Source of the DNA: a bacterium
GTDB taxonomy: Bacteria; Acidobacteriota; Aminicenantia; Aminicenantales; Aminicenantaceae
Assembly (NCBI GenBank): GCA_018335295.1
Contig: JAGXKI010000010.1
Span: 16,298 to 57,337 of the forward strand
Length of the DNA stretch: 41,040 nucleotides
Direction of reading: 5' to 3'
This document shows positions 1 to 8,941 of this stretch, one piece after another. Both the position numbers and the translations under genes were made by a program. Positions within the stretch are counted from its first letter, which is position 1; each line of letters opens with the position of its first letter. Below the pieces are notes generated by a model that was given only the letters and a program-made list of their open reading frames with translations, did no database searches and was not told the origin of the DNA.

Positions 1-1216
1 AGGAGGTAAAAAGGAATGGCGAGGGCAAGGTTTGAGCGGAAGAAGCCGCATTTAAACATAGGGACGGTAGGGCATGTGGACCATGGGAAGACCACATTGA
101 CCTCGGCGATGACGAAGGTACTGAACAAATCGGTAGAGGGAGTGAGTTATGTAGAGTTTGACAAGATAGACAATGCTCCTGAGGAGAAGGAGAGAGGGTT
201 GACCATTCAGATTGCGCACATAGAGTATGAGACAGCGAATCGGCATTATGCGCATATTGATTGTCCTGGGCATGCGGATTACATAAAGAACATGGTGACT
301 GGGGCTGCCCAGATGGATGGGGCTGTTTTAGTGGTGGCAGCGGATGATGGACCGATGCCGCAGACACGGGAGCACATTTTGTTGGCGCGGCAGGTGAATG
401 TTCCGGCGATAGTGGTATTTATCAACAAGGTAGATTTAGTGGATGATCCGGAGATACTGGATTTAGTGGAGTTAGAGGTACGGGAGTTATTGACGAAGTA
501 CGAATTTCCTGGGGACAAGATTCCGGTAGTGAAGGGGAGTGCGTTGAAGTCGATGGAGTCGGATGGGGATGCGGAGGCAGAGGTAAACAAGCCTGTGAAG
601 GAGTTACTGGAGTCGATGGACAGCTACATACCGGAGCCGACAAGGGTAGTGGACAAGCCGTTTTTGATGCCCATTGAGGACATATTCACGATAAGCGGTC
701 GAGGGACCGTGGTGACTGGCCGAGTGGAGCGAGGAAGGGTCAAGACAGGAGAGGAGGTAGAGCTTGTTGGGTTTGGAGAGACCAAGAAGAGGGTAGTGAC
801 CGGAGTGGAGATGTTTCGCAAGACGTTGGATGAAGGGGTAGCTGGAGACAATGTAGGAGTTTTATTGAGAGGGACAGATAAGGAAGAAGTTGAGAGAGGG
901 ATGGTATTGGCGAAGCCTGGATCGATCACGCCGCATCATCACTGCAGGGCAGAGGTGTATGCGTTGAAGAAAGAAGAAGGAGGGAGGCACACGCCGTTTT
1001 TCAGCGGATATCGGCCTCAGTTTTATTTTTCGACGACAGATGTGACAGGGACAGTGAAGTTGCCGCAGGGAGTTGAGATGGTGATGCCAGGGGACAATTC
1101 GAATTTAGAGATAGAGTTGATTGTGAATGTGGCGATGGAGAAGGGCCAGAAGTTTGCGATTCGAGAAGGAGGACGGACCGTCGGAGCCGGGACAGTGACT
1201 GAAATCATCGAGTGAG
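1..1216 (+). repeat. Direct repeat, left copy (tuf gene plus ribosome binding site)
   Basis: This block matches 16556-17771 base for base by eye. It runs from the Shine-Dalgarno (bases 1-7) through the tuf stop codon and one further base; the copies diverge at 1217 (G) against 17772 (C). The left border cannot be seen because the window begins inside the repeat. Near-identical tuf pairs kept so by gene conversion are well known in bacteria. No terminal inverted repeats or transposase accompany it, so it is not a mobile element. Confidence 0.95.
16..1215 (+). CDS. tuf: Elongation factor Tu, copy 1
   Basis: EF-Tu is the GTPase that delivers aminoacyl-tRNA to the ribosomal A site. The 399-residue protein shows the P loop GHVDHGKT (19-26), switch II DCPGH (82-86, catalytic His85), NKVD (137-140) and the SAL motif near 175, then beta-barrel domains 2 and 3 ending [13 protein letters not shown]. 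The start has a strong AGGAGGT eight bases upstream. The protein is identical to copy 2 at 16571. Codon use is odd for the region: about four fifths of Glu codons are GAG, nearly all Lys codons are AAG, and GCG, GGG, GTA and ATA are frequent, whereas neighbours prefer GAA, AAA and GGA. Residues 307-310 read HHHC where E. coli has HTKF. The gene leads the rif cluster. Confidence 0.99.
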   Translation: MARARFERKKPHLNIGTVGHVDHGKTTLTSAMTKVLNKSVEGVSYVEFDKIDNAPEEKERGLTIQIAHIEYETANRHYAHIDCPGHADYIKNMVTGAAQMDGAVLVVAADDGPMPQTREHILLARQVNVPAIVVFINKVDLVDDPEILDLVELEVRELLTKYEFPGDKIPVVKGSALKSMESDGDAEAEVNKPVKELLESMDSYIPEPTRVVDKPFLMPIEDIFTISGRGTVVTGRVERGRVKTGEEVELVGFGETKKRVVTGVEMFRKTLDEGVAGDNVGVLLRGTDKEEVERGMVLAKPGSITPHHHCRAEVYALKKEEGGRHTPFFSGYRPQFYFSTTDVTGTVKLPQGVEMVMPGDNSNLEIELIVNVAMEKGQKFAIREGGRTVGAGTVTEIIE

Positions 1217-1280
1217 GGGTTCAAAGATCAGAGATTTTCAGTAAGAAGTGAAGATTCTATTAAATTAAGAGATTAATAAG

Positions 1281-1433
1281 ATGAGAGAAAACGTAGCTTT
1301 ACAGTGCAAAGAATGCAAAAGAAGGAATTACACAACGACTCGAAACAAAAAGAAGCAAAGAAATAAGCTTGAACAAAAAAAATACTGTAAATTTTGCAGG
1401 AAACATACCCTTCATAAAGAAGTCAAAGCGTAG
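1281..1433 (+). CDS. rpmG: Ribosomal protein L33 (zinc-binding form)
   Basis: This 50-residue ORF starts [12 protein letters not shown] and ends LHKEVKA. It has the L33 pattern of two CxxC pairs, CKEC near residue 9 and CKFC near residue 36, which hold a zinc ion in the C+ form. L33 is a small protein of the large subunit near the E site. It lies between tuf and tRNA-Trp/secE, the usual place of rpmG in rif clusters. The upstream Shine-Dalgarno is weak (AAGAGATTAATAAG before ATG), so the start rests on homology. No second, cysteine-free L33 paralogue is present in the window. Confidence 0.96.
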   Translation: MRENVALQCKECKRRNYTTTRNKKKQRNKLEQKKYCKFCRKHTLHKEVKA

Positions 1434-1462
1434 TAAAATAAAGATAGAGGGATTGAGTTGTA

Positions 1463-1536
1463 AGGTGAGTAGCTCAACTGGCTAGAGCATCGGTCTCCAA
1501 AACCGAAGGTTGCGGGTTCGAGTCCTGCCTCACCTG
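1463..1536 (+). tRNA. trnW: tRNA-Trp (anticodon CCA)
   Basis: The acceptor stem AGGTGAG (1463-1469) pairs with CTCACCT (1529-1535), followed by discriminator G1536. The D arm is GCTC...GAGC. The anticodon stem TCGGT/ACCGA encloses loop CTCCAAA with anticodon CCA. The T arm is GCGGG-TTCGAGT-CCTGC. A discriminator G fits tRNA-Trp. The 3' CCA is not encoded (the next bases are TTCC), so it must be added after transcription; a matching enzyme is encoded at 35909-37375. A tRNA-Trp just before secE-nusG is a common bacterial arrangement, and it is probably cut out of a longer transcript. Confidence 0.97.
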
Positions 1537-1636
1537 TTCCGATCCTTAAATATTCATGACAATCAAAAATAACGATTTTAAAGAGAATTGAATAGTTGGG
1601 AAGTTGAAAAGGAATATTGGATTAAAAGAGATTTAA

Positions 1637-1846
1637 ATGGCTCAAAAAACTAAATGGTATAAACGTATACGTCCTTTTTTGAGAGAAGTTAAGGCTGAAG
1701 TCAAAAAGGTTACGTGGCCTTCTCGCGATGAGGTGACCAATACTACCATTGTGGTGATCGTAACGACTTTTTTCTTCGGCTTTTACCTTTACTTTATGGA
1801 TATGATATTTTCTTGGATCATTTCAAAAATAAAATTGTTATTTTAA
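1637..1846 (+). CDS. secE: Preprotein translocase subunit SecE
   Basis: SecE is the small essential membrane subunit of the SecYEG channel; SecY is at 26847. The 69-residue protein has an N-terminal amphipathic helix with the family signature FLREVKAEVKKVTWPSRDEV, where VTWP is diagnostic. One transmembrane segment follows at about 37-62 (TTIVVIVTTFFFGFYLYF onward). This is the short, single-span form usual outside the gammaproteobacteria. It is followed 12 bp later by nusG, the near-universal secE-nusG pair. Confidence 0.98.
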   Translation: MAQKTKWYKRIRPFLREVKAEVKKVTWPSRDEVTNTTIVVIVTTFFFGFYLYFMDMIFSWIISKIKLLF

Positions 1847-1858
1847 AGAGTTGATAAA

Positions 1859-2428
1859 ATGAAAAAAGAAACAGATAAAAACAAACAGGAAAAAAATAAA
1901 GAGATGAAGTGGTACATTGTTCACACCTATTCAGGATTTGAAAAATTTGTGGCTGAATCCATCAGACAGAGAGCTTCTGAGTTAGATATAGAGGATCAGA
2001 TAGGACAAATTATTATCCCCACCGAAAGTGTGGTAGAAATCAAGGATGGGAAAAAAGCAGTTTCTACCAAAAGATCTTATCCAGGATACATATTGATTGA
2101 AATGATCATGAATGATCAGAATTGGCTGACCATCCGTGATACACCTAAAGTCACAGGTTTTGTGGGCTCTGGACAGCGGCCCACTCCTCTCAGTGATGAG
2201 GAAGTTAAACAGATTGTGGAACATATGGAGAGCACTTCAGAAAAACCTAAGCCTAAACATTCCTTTGAAAAAGGAGACGCTGTCCGGATAATGGATGGAC
2301 CTTTTTATAACTTTAATGGAATCGTTGAAGAAGTCAATCATGAGAAGAATACTTTAAAAGTGATGGTAACTATTTTCGGTCGATCGACTCCCGTAGAGTT
2401 GGATTTTTTACAAGTTGAGAAAATTTAG
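1859..2428 (+). CDS. nusG: Transcription termination/antitermination factor NusG
   Basis: NusG binds the clamp of RNA polymerase and links it to Rho or to ribosomal protein S10. The 189-residue protein has the NGN domain starting at [15 protein letters not shown] (from about residue 17) and a C-terminal KOW domain (about 132-189, [19 protein letters not shown]). The first 15 residues are a charged Lys/Glu/Asn-rich leader not needed for the fold. Translation could instead begin at ATG 1904, which would give a standard-length NusG. Neither start has a clear Shine-Dalgarno, so the start is uncertain. rplK follows after 8 bp. Confidence 0.98.
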   Translation: MKKETDKNKQEKNKEMKWYIVHTYSGFEKFVAESIRQRASELDIEDQIGQIIIPTESVVEIKDGKKAVSTKRSYPGYILIEMIMNDQNWLTIRDTPKVTGFVGSGQRPTPLSDEEVKQIVEHMESTSEKPKPKHSFEKGDAVRIMDGPFYNFNGIVEEVNHEKNTLKVMVTIFGRSTPVELDFLQVEKI

Positions 2429-2436
2429 GAGGAACA

Positions 2437-2871
2437 ATGCCTAAGAAAGAAGTTGTGGCCAACATCAAATTGCAAATTGAAGCGGGACAAGCCAGTCCAG
2501 CTCCTCCGGTAGGTCCAGCGTTGGGCCAACATAATGTGAATATTATGGATTTTGTTCGTAAGTTCAACGAAAGGACCAAAAACATGGAACCTGGAACCAT
2601 TGTTCCGGTTATACTCACTGTCTTCAAGGATAGGACTTTTAAGTTTATCACCAAGTCTCCTCCAGCTGCTTACTTGTTGAAAAAGTCAGCTGGAATCGCT
2701 AAGGGCTCTGGAATGCCCAACAAGGAGAAAGTGGGGAAAGTGACTCCTCAACAAATTGAGGAGATAGCCAAAACAAAAATGAAAGATTTGAATGCATTTG
2801 ATCTAGAGGCTGCCAAAAAGATTATCGAAGGGACAGCCAGAAATATGGGATTGGAGATATCCAGTGGCTAA
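2437..2871 (+). CDS. rplK: Ribosomal protein L11
   Basis: L11 forms the base of the GTPase-associated centre with 23S rRNA and L10-L12. The 144-residue product has the N-terminal signature [20 protein letters not shown] and the C-terminal RNA-binding domain ending [19 protein letters not shown] lies just upstream of ATG. Only 8 bp separate it from nusG, so the L1-binding leader found ahead of rplK in E. coli is not present in an intergenic form. The stop overlaps the rplA start by 8 bases, suggesting coupled translation. Confidence 0.99.
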   Translation: MPKKEVVANIKLQIEAGQASPAPPVGPALGQHNVNIMDFVRKFNERTKNMEPGTIVPVILTVFKDRTFKFITKSPPAAYLLKKSAGIAKGSGMPNKEKVGKVTPQQIEEIAKTKMKDLNAFDLEAAKKIIEGTARNMGLEISSG

Positions 2872-3556
2872 AAGAGGTAAAAAGTATATTCAGTCCAAAG
2901 AAATAAGGGAAAAGGAAGAGCATACCTTGGATGAAGCTGTCAGTCAGATAAAAGAGCTCAGCTTTGCCAATTTTGATGAATCCGTGGAGGTATCTATGCG
3001 TCTGGGAGTGAATCCAAGACATTCTGATCAGATGGTGAGAGGCACTGTCGTTCTCCCTCATGGAACGGGAAAAACGAAGAAAGTGTGCGTGATCACTTCT
3101 GGAGAAAAGGTCAAAGAAGCTGAGGAAGCAGGAGCCGATTATGTAGGAGGAGATGAATTGATCGAAAAGATTTCCAAAGGCTGGATTGATTTTGATTCAG
3201 TGGTGGCCACTCCGGATATGATGAAGAGTGTGGGAAAGTTAGGAAGAATCCTGGGGCCTAGAGGTCTTATGCCCAATCCTAAATCAGGAACAGTGACTTT
3301 TGAGATTAAGGAAGCGGTTGAGGAGATAAAAAAGGGAAAGGTTGAATTTAGAGTGGATAAAACAGGTAATGTACATTCTGCGGTAGGAAAAGTCTCTTTT
3401 TCGGAGAAAAAATTAAAGGATAATGTTAAGGCCTTTATTCAAGCTATCCTTCAGGCTAAGCCCTCTTCGGCGAAAGGAAAATATATAAAGGGGATTTATG
3501 TTTGTTCCACTATGGGACCTTCCCTTAAGATTTCAGAAAGTGTTCTGGAGAGATAG
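2864..3556 (+). CDS. rplA: Ribosomal protein L1
   Basis: L1 forms the mobile stalk beside the E site and in many bacteria represses its own L11-L1 mRNA. The 230-residue protein has typical motifs: [20 protein letters not shown] near residue 38, [20 protein letters not shown], and [14 protein letters not shown] near the middle. Translation starts at GTG 2864 inside the end of rplK. No other start fits the conserved N-terminus MAKRGKKY. The ribosome finishing rplK probably reinitiates here. Confidence 0.99.
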   Translation: MAKRGKKYIQSKEIREKEEHTLDEAVSQIKELSFANFDESVEVSMRLGVNPRHSDQMVRGTVVLPHGTGKTKKVCVITSGEKVKEAEEAGADYVGGDELIEKISKGWIDFDSVVATPDMMKSVGKLGRILGPRGLMPNPKSGTVTFEIKEAVEEIKKGKVEFRVDKTGNVHSAVGKVSFSEKKLKDNVKAFIQAILQAKPSSAKGKYIKGIYVCSTMGPSLKISESVLER

Positions 3557-3567
3557 GAGAGAAAAAA

Positions 3568-4086
3568 GTGAACGTGAATCGGCAAAAGAAAATAAATCAG
3601 GTTAAAGAATTGAGTGAAATATTTGAAAACAATGAAACATTTTATCTAGTCGATTTCACCAACATGACTGTAGATCAGGCTGTAGAGCTAAGGAGAATTT
3701 TAAATGAAAATTCATACTCTTTTAAAGTAGTGAAGAACAGATTAGCCCTTCGAGCCTTAAATGAGAAATACGGGGAACAAATAAAAGAGTTTTTTCGAGG
3801 CCCTACAGGGGTGGCTTATGCTCCTGAAAATCCGTTGGGACTTGCTTCTCTTATTAAGGATTTTTCTAAAAAAAACAATGTCTTAACTGTCAAAGCTGGT
3901 GTGGTGGAAGGACATTATTTAGAAAAAAACCGGTTCAGTGAAATAGCAGAGCTCAAGTCAAAAAAGGATTTATTGAGTAAAATGGGATTTTTAATGGCGT
4001 ATCCTTTAATAAAGTTTTTAAGGACTTGGCAAGCACCATTACAAAGTTTAGATAGTTTGTTGAGTCAACTAAAATCTAAAAAATAG
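3568..4086 (+). CDS. rplJ: Ribosomal protein L10
   Basis: L10 anchors L7/L12 dimers to the ribosome stalk. The 172-residue protein starts at GTG 3568 and shows the family features [31 protein letters not shown] and [11 protein letters not shown], then a C-terminal helix (roughly 140-172, ending [10 protein letters not shown]) that carries the L12 docking sites. The gap to rplA is only 11 bp, so the long L10-binding leader known from E. coli is absent from this position. Control could be folded into rplA coding sequence or placed elsewhere. Confidence 0.98.
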   Translation: MNVNRQKKINQVKELSEIFENNETFYLVDFTNMTVDQAVELRRILNENSYSFKVVKNRLALRALNEKYGEQIKEFFRGPTGVAYAPENPLGLASLIKDFSKKNNVLTVKAGVVEGHYLEKNRFSEIAELKSKKDLLSKMGFLMAYPLIKFLRTWQAPLQSLDSLLSQLKSKK

Positions 4087-4100
4087 AGTTGGAGGTAATT

Positions 4101-4610
4101 ATGGCCAAAGCACAATCAAAAGAGGCTAAAGAGACCAAACAGACCAAAAAAACTAAAGAAACCAAAGAATCAAAGGAGGCTGCAGAATCCAAGCAGACCA
4201 AGAAGACAGAAGGGAAAAAGAAGGAAACGACAAAATTAACCAAAGAACAGTTTTTTGAACATTTAGATAATCTGACGGTTCTTGAATTAGCTGAGTACAT
4301 CAAGGAGTTTGAAGAAAGGTATGGAGTCAGTGCCGCAGCGGCCGCCGCTCCAGCCGCACCGGCAGCACCTCAAGGGGAGGCTCAGGCTGAAGAAGAAAAA
4401 ACTGAATTCAATGTGGTTCTTAAAGGTGTGGGAGATAAGAAAATCAATGTAATCAAAACAGTGAGAGAGGTCACAGATTTAGGTTTGAAAGAAGCCAAAG
4501 ATGTAGTGGATAATGTTCCTAAACCTATCAAAGAAGGTGTAAGTAAGGAAGAGGCAGAAGAGATTAAGAAGAAATTTGAAGAGCAAGGAGCCGAAATTGA
4601 ATTACAGTAA
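4101..4610 (+). CDS. rplL: Ribosomal protein L7/L12 with charged N-terminal extension
   Basis: L7/L12 forms the flexible stalk that recruits translation GTPases. I place the start at ATG 4101, with GGAGG at 4091-4095 five bases upstream. The 169-residue product is longer than the usual 120-130. Residues 1-45 are a low-complexity run of Lys, Thr, Glu, Ser and Gln with repeated KETK/KQTKK units. The normal dimerisation domain begins near [18 protein letters not shown], the hinge is an Ala/Pro run (about 80-100), and the C-terminal factor-binding domain is intact ([19 protein letters not shown]). No ATG or other credible start lies at the expected domain boundary, so the extension appears real. 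Confidence 0.98.
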   Translation: MAKAQSKEAKETKQTKKTKETKESKEAAESKQTKKTEGKKKETTKLTKEQFFEHLDNLTVLELAEYIKEFEERYGVSAAAAAAPAAPAAPQGEAQAEEEKTEFNVVLKGVGDKKINVIKTVREVTDLGLKEAKDVVDNVPKPIKEGVSKEEAEEIKKKFEEQGAEIELQ

Positions 4611-4661
4611 AGTTTAATTTCTAAGGAAAAAGAAAAAATAAAAAATGTTGAGGGGATAAAT

Positions 4662-7600
4662 ATGGCAAAAGAAATAGATAACCAGTATCGGAATAGAATT
4701 AATTTCTCCAAAATCAAAAGTTCTTTTCCCATGCCAGAGCTGTTATCTGTACAGAAAAACTTCTACTCTGACTTTCTCCAGATGGAATTACTTCCAGAAG
4801 AAAGAAAAGATGTGGGCCTCCAAGCAGCGTTCAAAGATATTTTTCCCATATCTGATTTTAAGGAAACTACCCAGTTGGACTACATAAATTATTCTATCGG
4901 CGATTGGGAATGCAAATGTGGACGATTAAAAGGCGTTGAAAACTCTCGGCGCCGGTGCAAGGAATGCGGGACTCTTATTTCTCCAGAGGTGATTCTTACC
5001 GAAAATGAGATGTGTCCTTACTGTGGAGCCGGGAAAAAGATCGAAGTTCCGGTGTGTGACCACTGTGGAGACCGAGTTAGGTTGAAGATGAAATACAGTC
5101 CGAATGAGTGCCTTCAGAAAGGTTATACTTATTCGGTGCCTTTGAAGATAAAGGTTCGGTTGATTTCTTGGGACAAAGATCCGGAAACCAAAGCCAAAAG
5201 ATTGAAACACATCAAAGAGCAGGAAATTTATTTCGGAGATATTCCGTTGATGACTGAAAAAGGAACATTCATATTCAACGGGATTGAACGAGTGATCGTA
5301 AATCAGCTGCAAAGGTCTCCCGGAGTTTTCTTCAGGCCAGGAAATGGAAAAGGGTTTTATACAGGCAAAGTCATTCCTTACAGAGGCGCTTGGGTTGAGT
5401 TTGAGTATGATGGAAGAAATGTTCTGTTTGTTCGTTTGGATCGAAAGAAGAAATTTTTAGCTTCTGTTTTCTTAAGAGCCTTGGGTTTTGGCTCCGGAGA
5501 AGAAATCCTGAGGTTGTTTTATAAGACTTATCAGATATTTCCAGAAGAAGGAAAGCTGAAATGGAAACTCGATGAAAATCTTTTAGGAAAGGTGATCGGA
5601 GAAGATATCGTAGATCCTCAAAGCAACAAAACAGTGGTGAAAGCCAATAAAAAGCTCACTAGAGAAGTATACAATAAATTAAAAAAAGTTCAGATAGATA
5701 AAATCTTTCTGGCAGACAAGGAATTTAAAGGAGCTTTTGCGGCTTCTTCTGTGGAAGGAGTGGTCAATGCCAATGAAGAAATAGGGGATGTAAAGTTAGA
5801 TCAACTCATTCAACAGTCTAAGCCGTTTGAAATATTTTTCCCTGGAAAAGATAAGATAGGTCCTATTATTTCCAATACCCTCAGGAAGGACGTCAATAAG
5901 AATACTAATGATGCTCTCTCCGAAATTTACAGAAAATTGAGACCTGGTGAACCCCATACCATGGAAAGTGCTCACAATTTATTCCAGAATATGTTCTTTA
6001 ACTCACAAAAATATAATTTTTCCCGCATCGGCCGCCTTAAAATGAATATCAAGCTGGGTCTTAATGAGTCTTTGGAAGAGAAGGTTTTATCCCCTCTCGA
6101 TTTTGTTGAAGTTATCAAATACCTGCTTAAATTGAAGGCTGGTGAAGGAAGTGTGGATAACATCGATCACCTGGGAAACCGCCGAGTTCGATCCGTAGGT
6201 GAACTGGTAGAAAATGCTTTTCGGATAGGTCTTACCCGGATGGAACGAACTATCAAGGAAAAGATGACCGTAACTTCTGATTTGGCTTCAGCGATGCCCC
6301 AGGATTTGATCAATTCTAAGCCGGTGATAGCGGCATTGAAGGAATTTTTTGGGAGTTCCCAGCTCTCTCAGTTTATGGATCAAATCAATACTCTTGCTGA
6401 GGTCACTCACAAGAGGCGTTTGAGTGCTCTGGGCCCCGGCGGGCTAAGTCGAGAAAGGGCCGGTTTTGAAGTCAGAGATATACAGTCCTCCCACTACGGG
6501 AGAATTTGTCCTATAGAAACTCCTGAAGGTCCCAATATTGGATTGATTTCCTCTCTGAGTAGTTATGCTCAGGTCAATGAGTTTGGATTTGTGGAAACTC
6601 CTTATCGGAAGGTGAAGAACGGTCGAATTGTGGATTATTTCAAAATATTGAACCCGGGAGGCAGTTCTTATCACATCGGAGAGATTGTGGAGAAGGAAGA
6701 AATAGAAAAAGAATTAGAAAGACTCAAAAAAGAAGGTAAGCCATTACCGGTGACAAAGCCTCATTGTTTTTATCTAACAGCTTGGGAAGAAGAAAAATAT
6801 AACATCGCTCAGGCTAACGCTCCGGTGGATGAAAAAGGAAATTTTACAGAAAACCTTATCAATGCCCGCCAGGGAGGCAATTTTCGGATTATCCCCAAAG
6901 AGCAGATTGATTATATCGATGTGTCACCCAAGCAGTTGGTTTCTCTTTCTACTTCTTTAATCCCTTTCTTGGAACATGATGATGCCAATAGAGCTCTCAT
7001 GGGTTCTAACATGCAGAGACAGGCTGTTCCTTTATTGAGTCCGGAAGCTCCGCGCGTAGGAACCGGGATCGAGCATATTGTGGCGAAAGGCTCTGAAGAT
7101 GTCATTACCTGCCGACGGAGTGGTGTGGTTGAGTTTGTGGATGCAGAAAGAATATTGGTTCGGGTGGATGAGAGTGAAGGGAATAGAGAGTATGATTTAG
7201 GAGCCGATCTTTACCTTTTAACCAAGTTTTTAAGGACCAACCAGAACACCTGTTTGAACCATCGTCCCGTAGTTCGTAAAGGAGATTATGTGGCCCAAGG
7301 ACAAGTGCTGGCCGACAGCTCCTGCACCGATAAAGGAGAATTGTCCTTGGGGCGGAATGTGTTGTGTGCCTTTATGCCCTGGAGAGGATATAACTTTGAA
7401 GATGCCATCCTCGTGAGTGAGAAATTGATAAAGGATGATATATTTACCTCTGTTCATGTGGTGGAAGAATCCCTTGAAGCTCGGGATACCAAATTAGGAG
7501 CCGAAGAAATCACCAGAGATATTCCCAATGTTTCAGAAAATCTTCTTCGGAACCTGGATGAGAATGGGATTGTTCGGATAGGAGCCCAAGTGAAATCAGG

Positions 7601-8939
7601 GGATATTCTGGTAGGAAAGGTTGCTCCGAAAGGTGAAACCCAACTTTCCCCTGAGGAAAAACTTCTTAAAGCCATTTTTGGTGAAAAGGCTTTGGATGTG
7701 AAAGATTCATCTTTGTATTGTTCTCCAGGGATTGAAGGAACGGTTATCGATGTGAAGATATTTTCCCGGAGAGGGATTGAAAAAGACCGACGGGCCAAAG
7801 AAATAGAGAAAGATGAAATCTCCAAGATGAGGAGAAATTTAGAAGATGAAATCAGTATCCTGGAGCGAGAGAAGTGGAAAAAGATTAGAGGGGTACTTCA
7901 GGGAGAGACCGTTCAACAGACTCAAACTCTTTCTGGAATAAAATTAGAGAAAGGGTCTAAATTAGATGAAGAGATTTTGAATCAATTGAATCCAGAGGAT
8001 TTTTCAAAACTCAATCTCAAGCAGGACACCCCGCGAGATAACCGGATCAGGGATATCAAAAAGAAGGTTAAACGTCAGATTGATTCCCTGAAATCGATCA
8101 ATAAAGAAAAAATAAATACCCTCAAGAAAGGCGATGAGTTGGCTCCTGGAGTGATTAAAGTGATCAAGGTTGATATTGCCATGAAGAGAAAGTTATCTGT
8201 AGGGGATAAAGTGTCCGGGCGCCACGGGAATAAAGGGATAGTGGCTAAGATTGTACCTGAAGAGGATATGCCCAGGATGCCTGATGGAACCCCTGTAGAA
8301 ATGGTTTTGAATCCTTTAGGAGTCCCTTCCAGGATGAACGTGGGTCAAATTCTGGAAACTCATTTGGGGTGGGCTGCCGATAAACTGAATATGTGGATAT
8401 CCACTCCTGTTTTTGATGGAATTTCAGAAAAAGAAATAAAAGATCTGCTTAAGAAGGCGGATCTACCTCTCAACGGGAAGATTCATCTTTATGACGGGAT
8501 CACTGGAGAAAAATTGGATAACCAAGTTACCGTAGGATATATATATATGATGAAACTTTACCATCTGGTTGAAGATAAAATACATGCTCGTTCCACAGGA
8601 CCCTACTCATTGATTACCCAGCAGCCTTTAGGAGGAAAAGCCCAGTTTGGAGGTCAGCGTTTTGGAGAGATGGAAGTTTGGGCTCTGGAAGCCTATGGGG
8701 CTGCTTATACACTTCAAGAATTGTTGACCGCCAAATCGGATGATGTAGAAGGAAGGGCTAAGATATACGAAGCTATTGTTAAGGGAGACCTTGATTTTAC
8801 TCCGGGACTTCCTGAATCTGTGAATGTGCTCATCCGTGAACTTCAAAGTTTGTGCCTGAATGTGGAGTTAGAAAAAGCAGGAAAAGAGGATATTCTTCCT
8901 TGGGGGATAGATGTCCCAAAAATTCTTAAAGGAGAGTAA
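4662..8939 (+). CDS. rpoB: DNA-directed RNA polymerase subunit beta
   Basis: The beta subunit forms half of the polymerase active-site cleft. The protein is 1425 residues. Between the N-terminal lobe ([10 protein letters not shown] near 58) and [14 protein letters not shown] (near 154) sits an insert of about 60 residues with eight cysteines (C84, C86, C99, C102, C118, C121, C132, C135) that look like two zinc ribbons; E. coli RpoB has none here. The rifampicin region (564-597) keeps the D, H and S equivalents of 516, 526 and 531 but has Ile, Thr and Ala at the 518, 520 and 522 equivalents. Further on are [10 protein letters not shown], a charged coiled-coil-like region (about 1025-1165) and [12 protein letters not shown]. 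It starts 51 bp after rplL behind a GAGGGG. Confidence 0.99.
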   Translation: MAKEIDNQYRNRINFSKIKSSFPMPELLSVQKNFYSDFLQMELLPEERKDVGLQAAFKDIFPISDFKETTQLDYINYSIGDWECKCGRLKGVENSRRRCKECGTLISPEVILTENEMCPYCGAGKKIEVPVCDHCGDRVRLKMKYSPNECLQKGYTYSVPLKIKVRLISWDKDPETKAKRLKHIKEQEIYFGDIPLMTEKGTFIFNGIERVIVNQLQRSPGVFFRPGNGKGFYTGKVIPYRGAWVEFEYDGRNVLFVRLDRKKKFLASVFLRALGFGSGEEILRLFYKTYQIFPEEGKLKWKLDENLLGKVIGEDIVDPQSNKTVVKANKKLTREVYNKLKKVQIDKIFLADKEFKGAFAASSVEGVVNANEEIGDVKLDQLIQQSKPFEIFFPGKDKIGPIISNTLRKDVNKNTNDALSEIYRKLRPGEPHTMESAHNLFQNMFFNSQKYNFSRIGRLKMNIKLGLNESLEEKVLSPLDFVEVIKYLLKLKAGEGSVDNIDHLGNRRVRSVGELVENAFRIGLTRMERTIKEKMTVTSDLASAMPQDLINSKPVIAALKEFFGSSQLSQFMDQINTLAEVTHKRRLSALGPGGLSRERAGFEVRDIQSSHYGRICPIETPEGPNIGLISSLSSYAQVNEFGFVETPYRKVKNGRIVDYFKILNPGGSSYHIGEIVEKEEIEKELERLKKEGKPLPVTKPHCFYLTAWEEEKYNIAQANAPVDEKGNFTENLINARQGGNFRIIPKEQIDYIDVSPKQLVSLSTSLIPFLEHDDANRALMGSNMQRQAVPLLSPEAPRVGTGIEHIVAKGSEDVITCRRSGVVEFVDAERILVRVDESEGNREYDLGADLYLLTKFLRTNQNTCLNHRPVVRKGDYVAQGQVLADSSCTDKGELSLGRNVLCAFMPWRGYNFEDAILVSEKLIKDDIFTSVHVVEESLEARDTKLGAEEITRDIPNVSENLLRNLDENGIVRIGAQVKSGDILVGKVAPKGETQLSPEEKLLKAIFGEKALDVKDSSLYCSPGIEGTVIDVKIFSRRGIEKDRRAKEIEKDEISKMRRNLEDEISILEREKWKKIRGVLQGETVQQTQTLSGIKLEKGSKLDEEILNQLNPEDFSKLNLKQDTPRDNRIRDIKKKVKRQIDSLKSINKEKINTLKKGDELAPGVIKVIKVDIAMKRKLSVGDKVSGRHGNKGIVAKIVPEEDMPRMPDGTPVEMVLNPLGVPSRMNVGQILETHLGWAADKLNMWISTPVFDGISEKEIKDLLKKADLPLNGKIHLYDGITGEKLDNQVTVGYIYMMKLYHLVEDKIHARSTGPYSLITQQPLGGKAQFGGQRFGEMEVWALEAYGAAYTLQELLTAKSDDVEGRAKIYEAIVKGDLDFTPGLPESVNVLIRELQSLCLNVELEKAGKEDILPWGIDVPKILKGE

Positions 8940-8941
8940 AA

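Noticed and set aside
1-1216. tuf repeat as a mobile element
   Set aside because: It contains only a core gene, has no transposase or terminal inverted repeats, and both copies lie in standard tuf positions.
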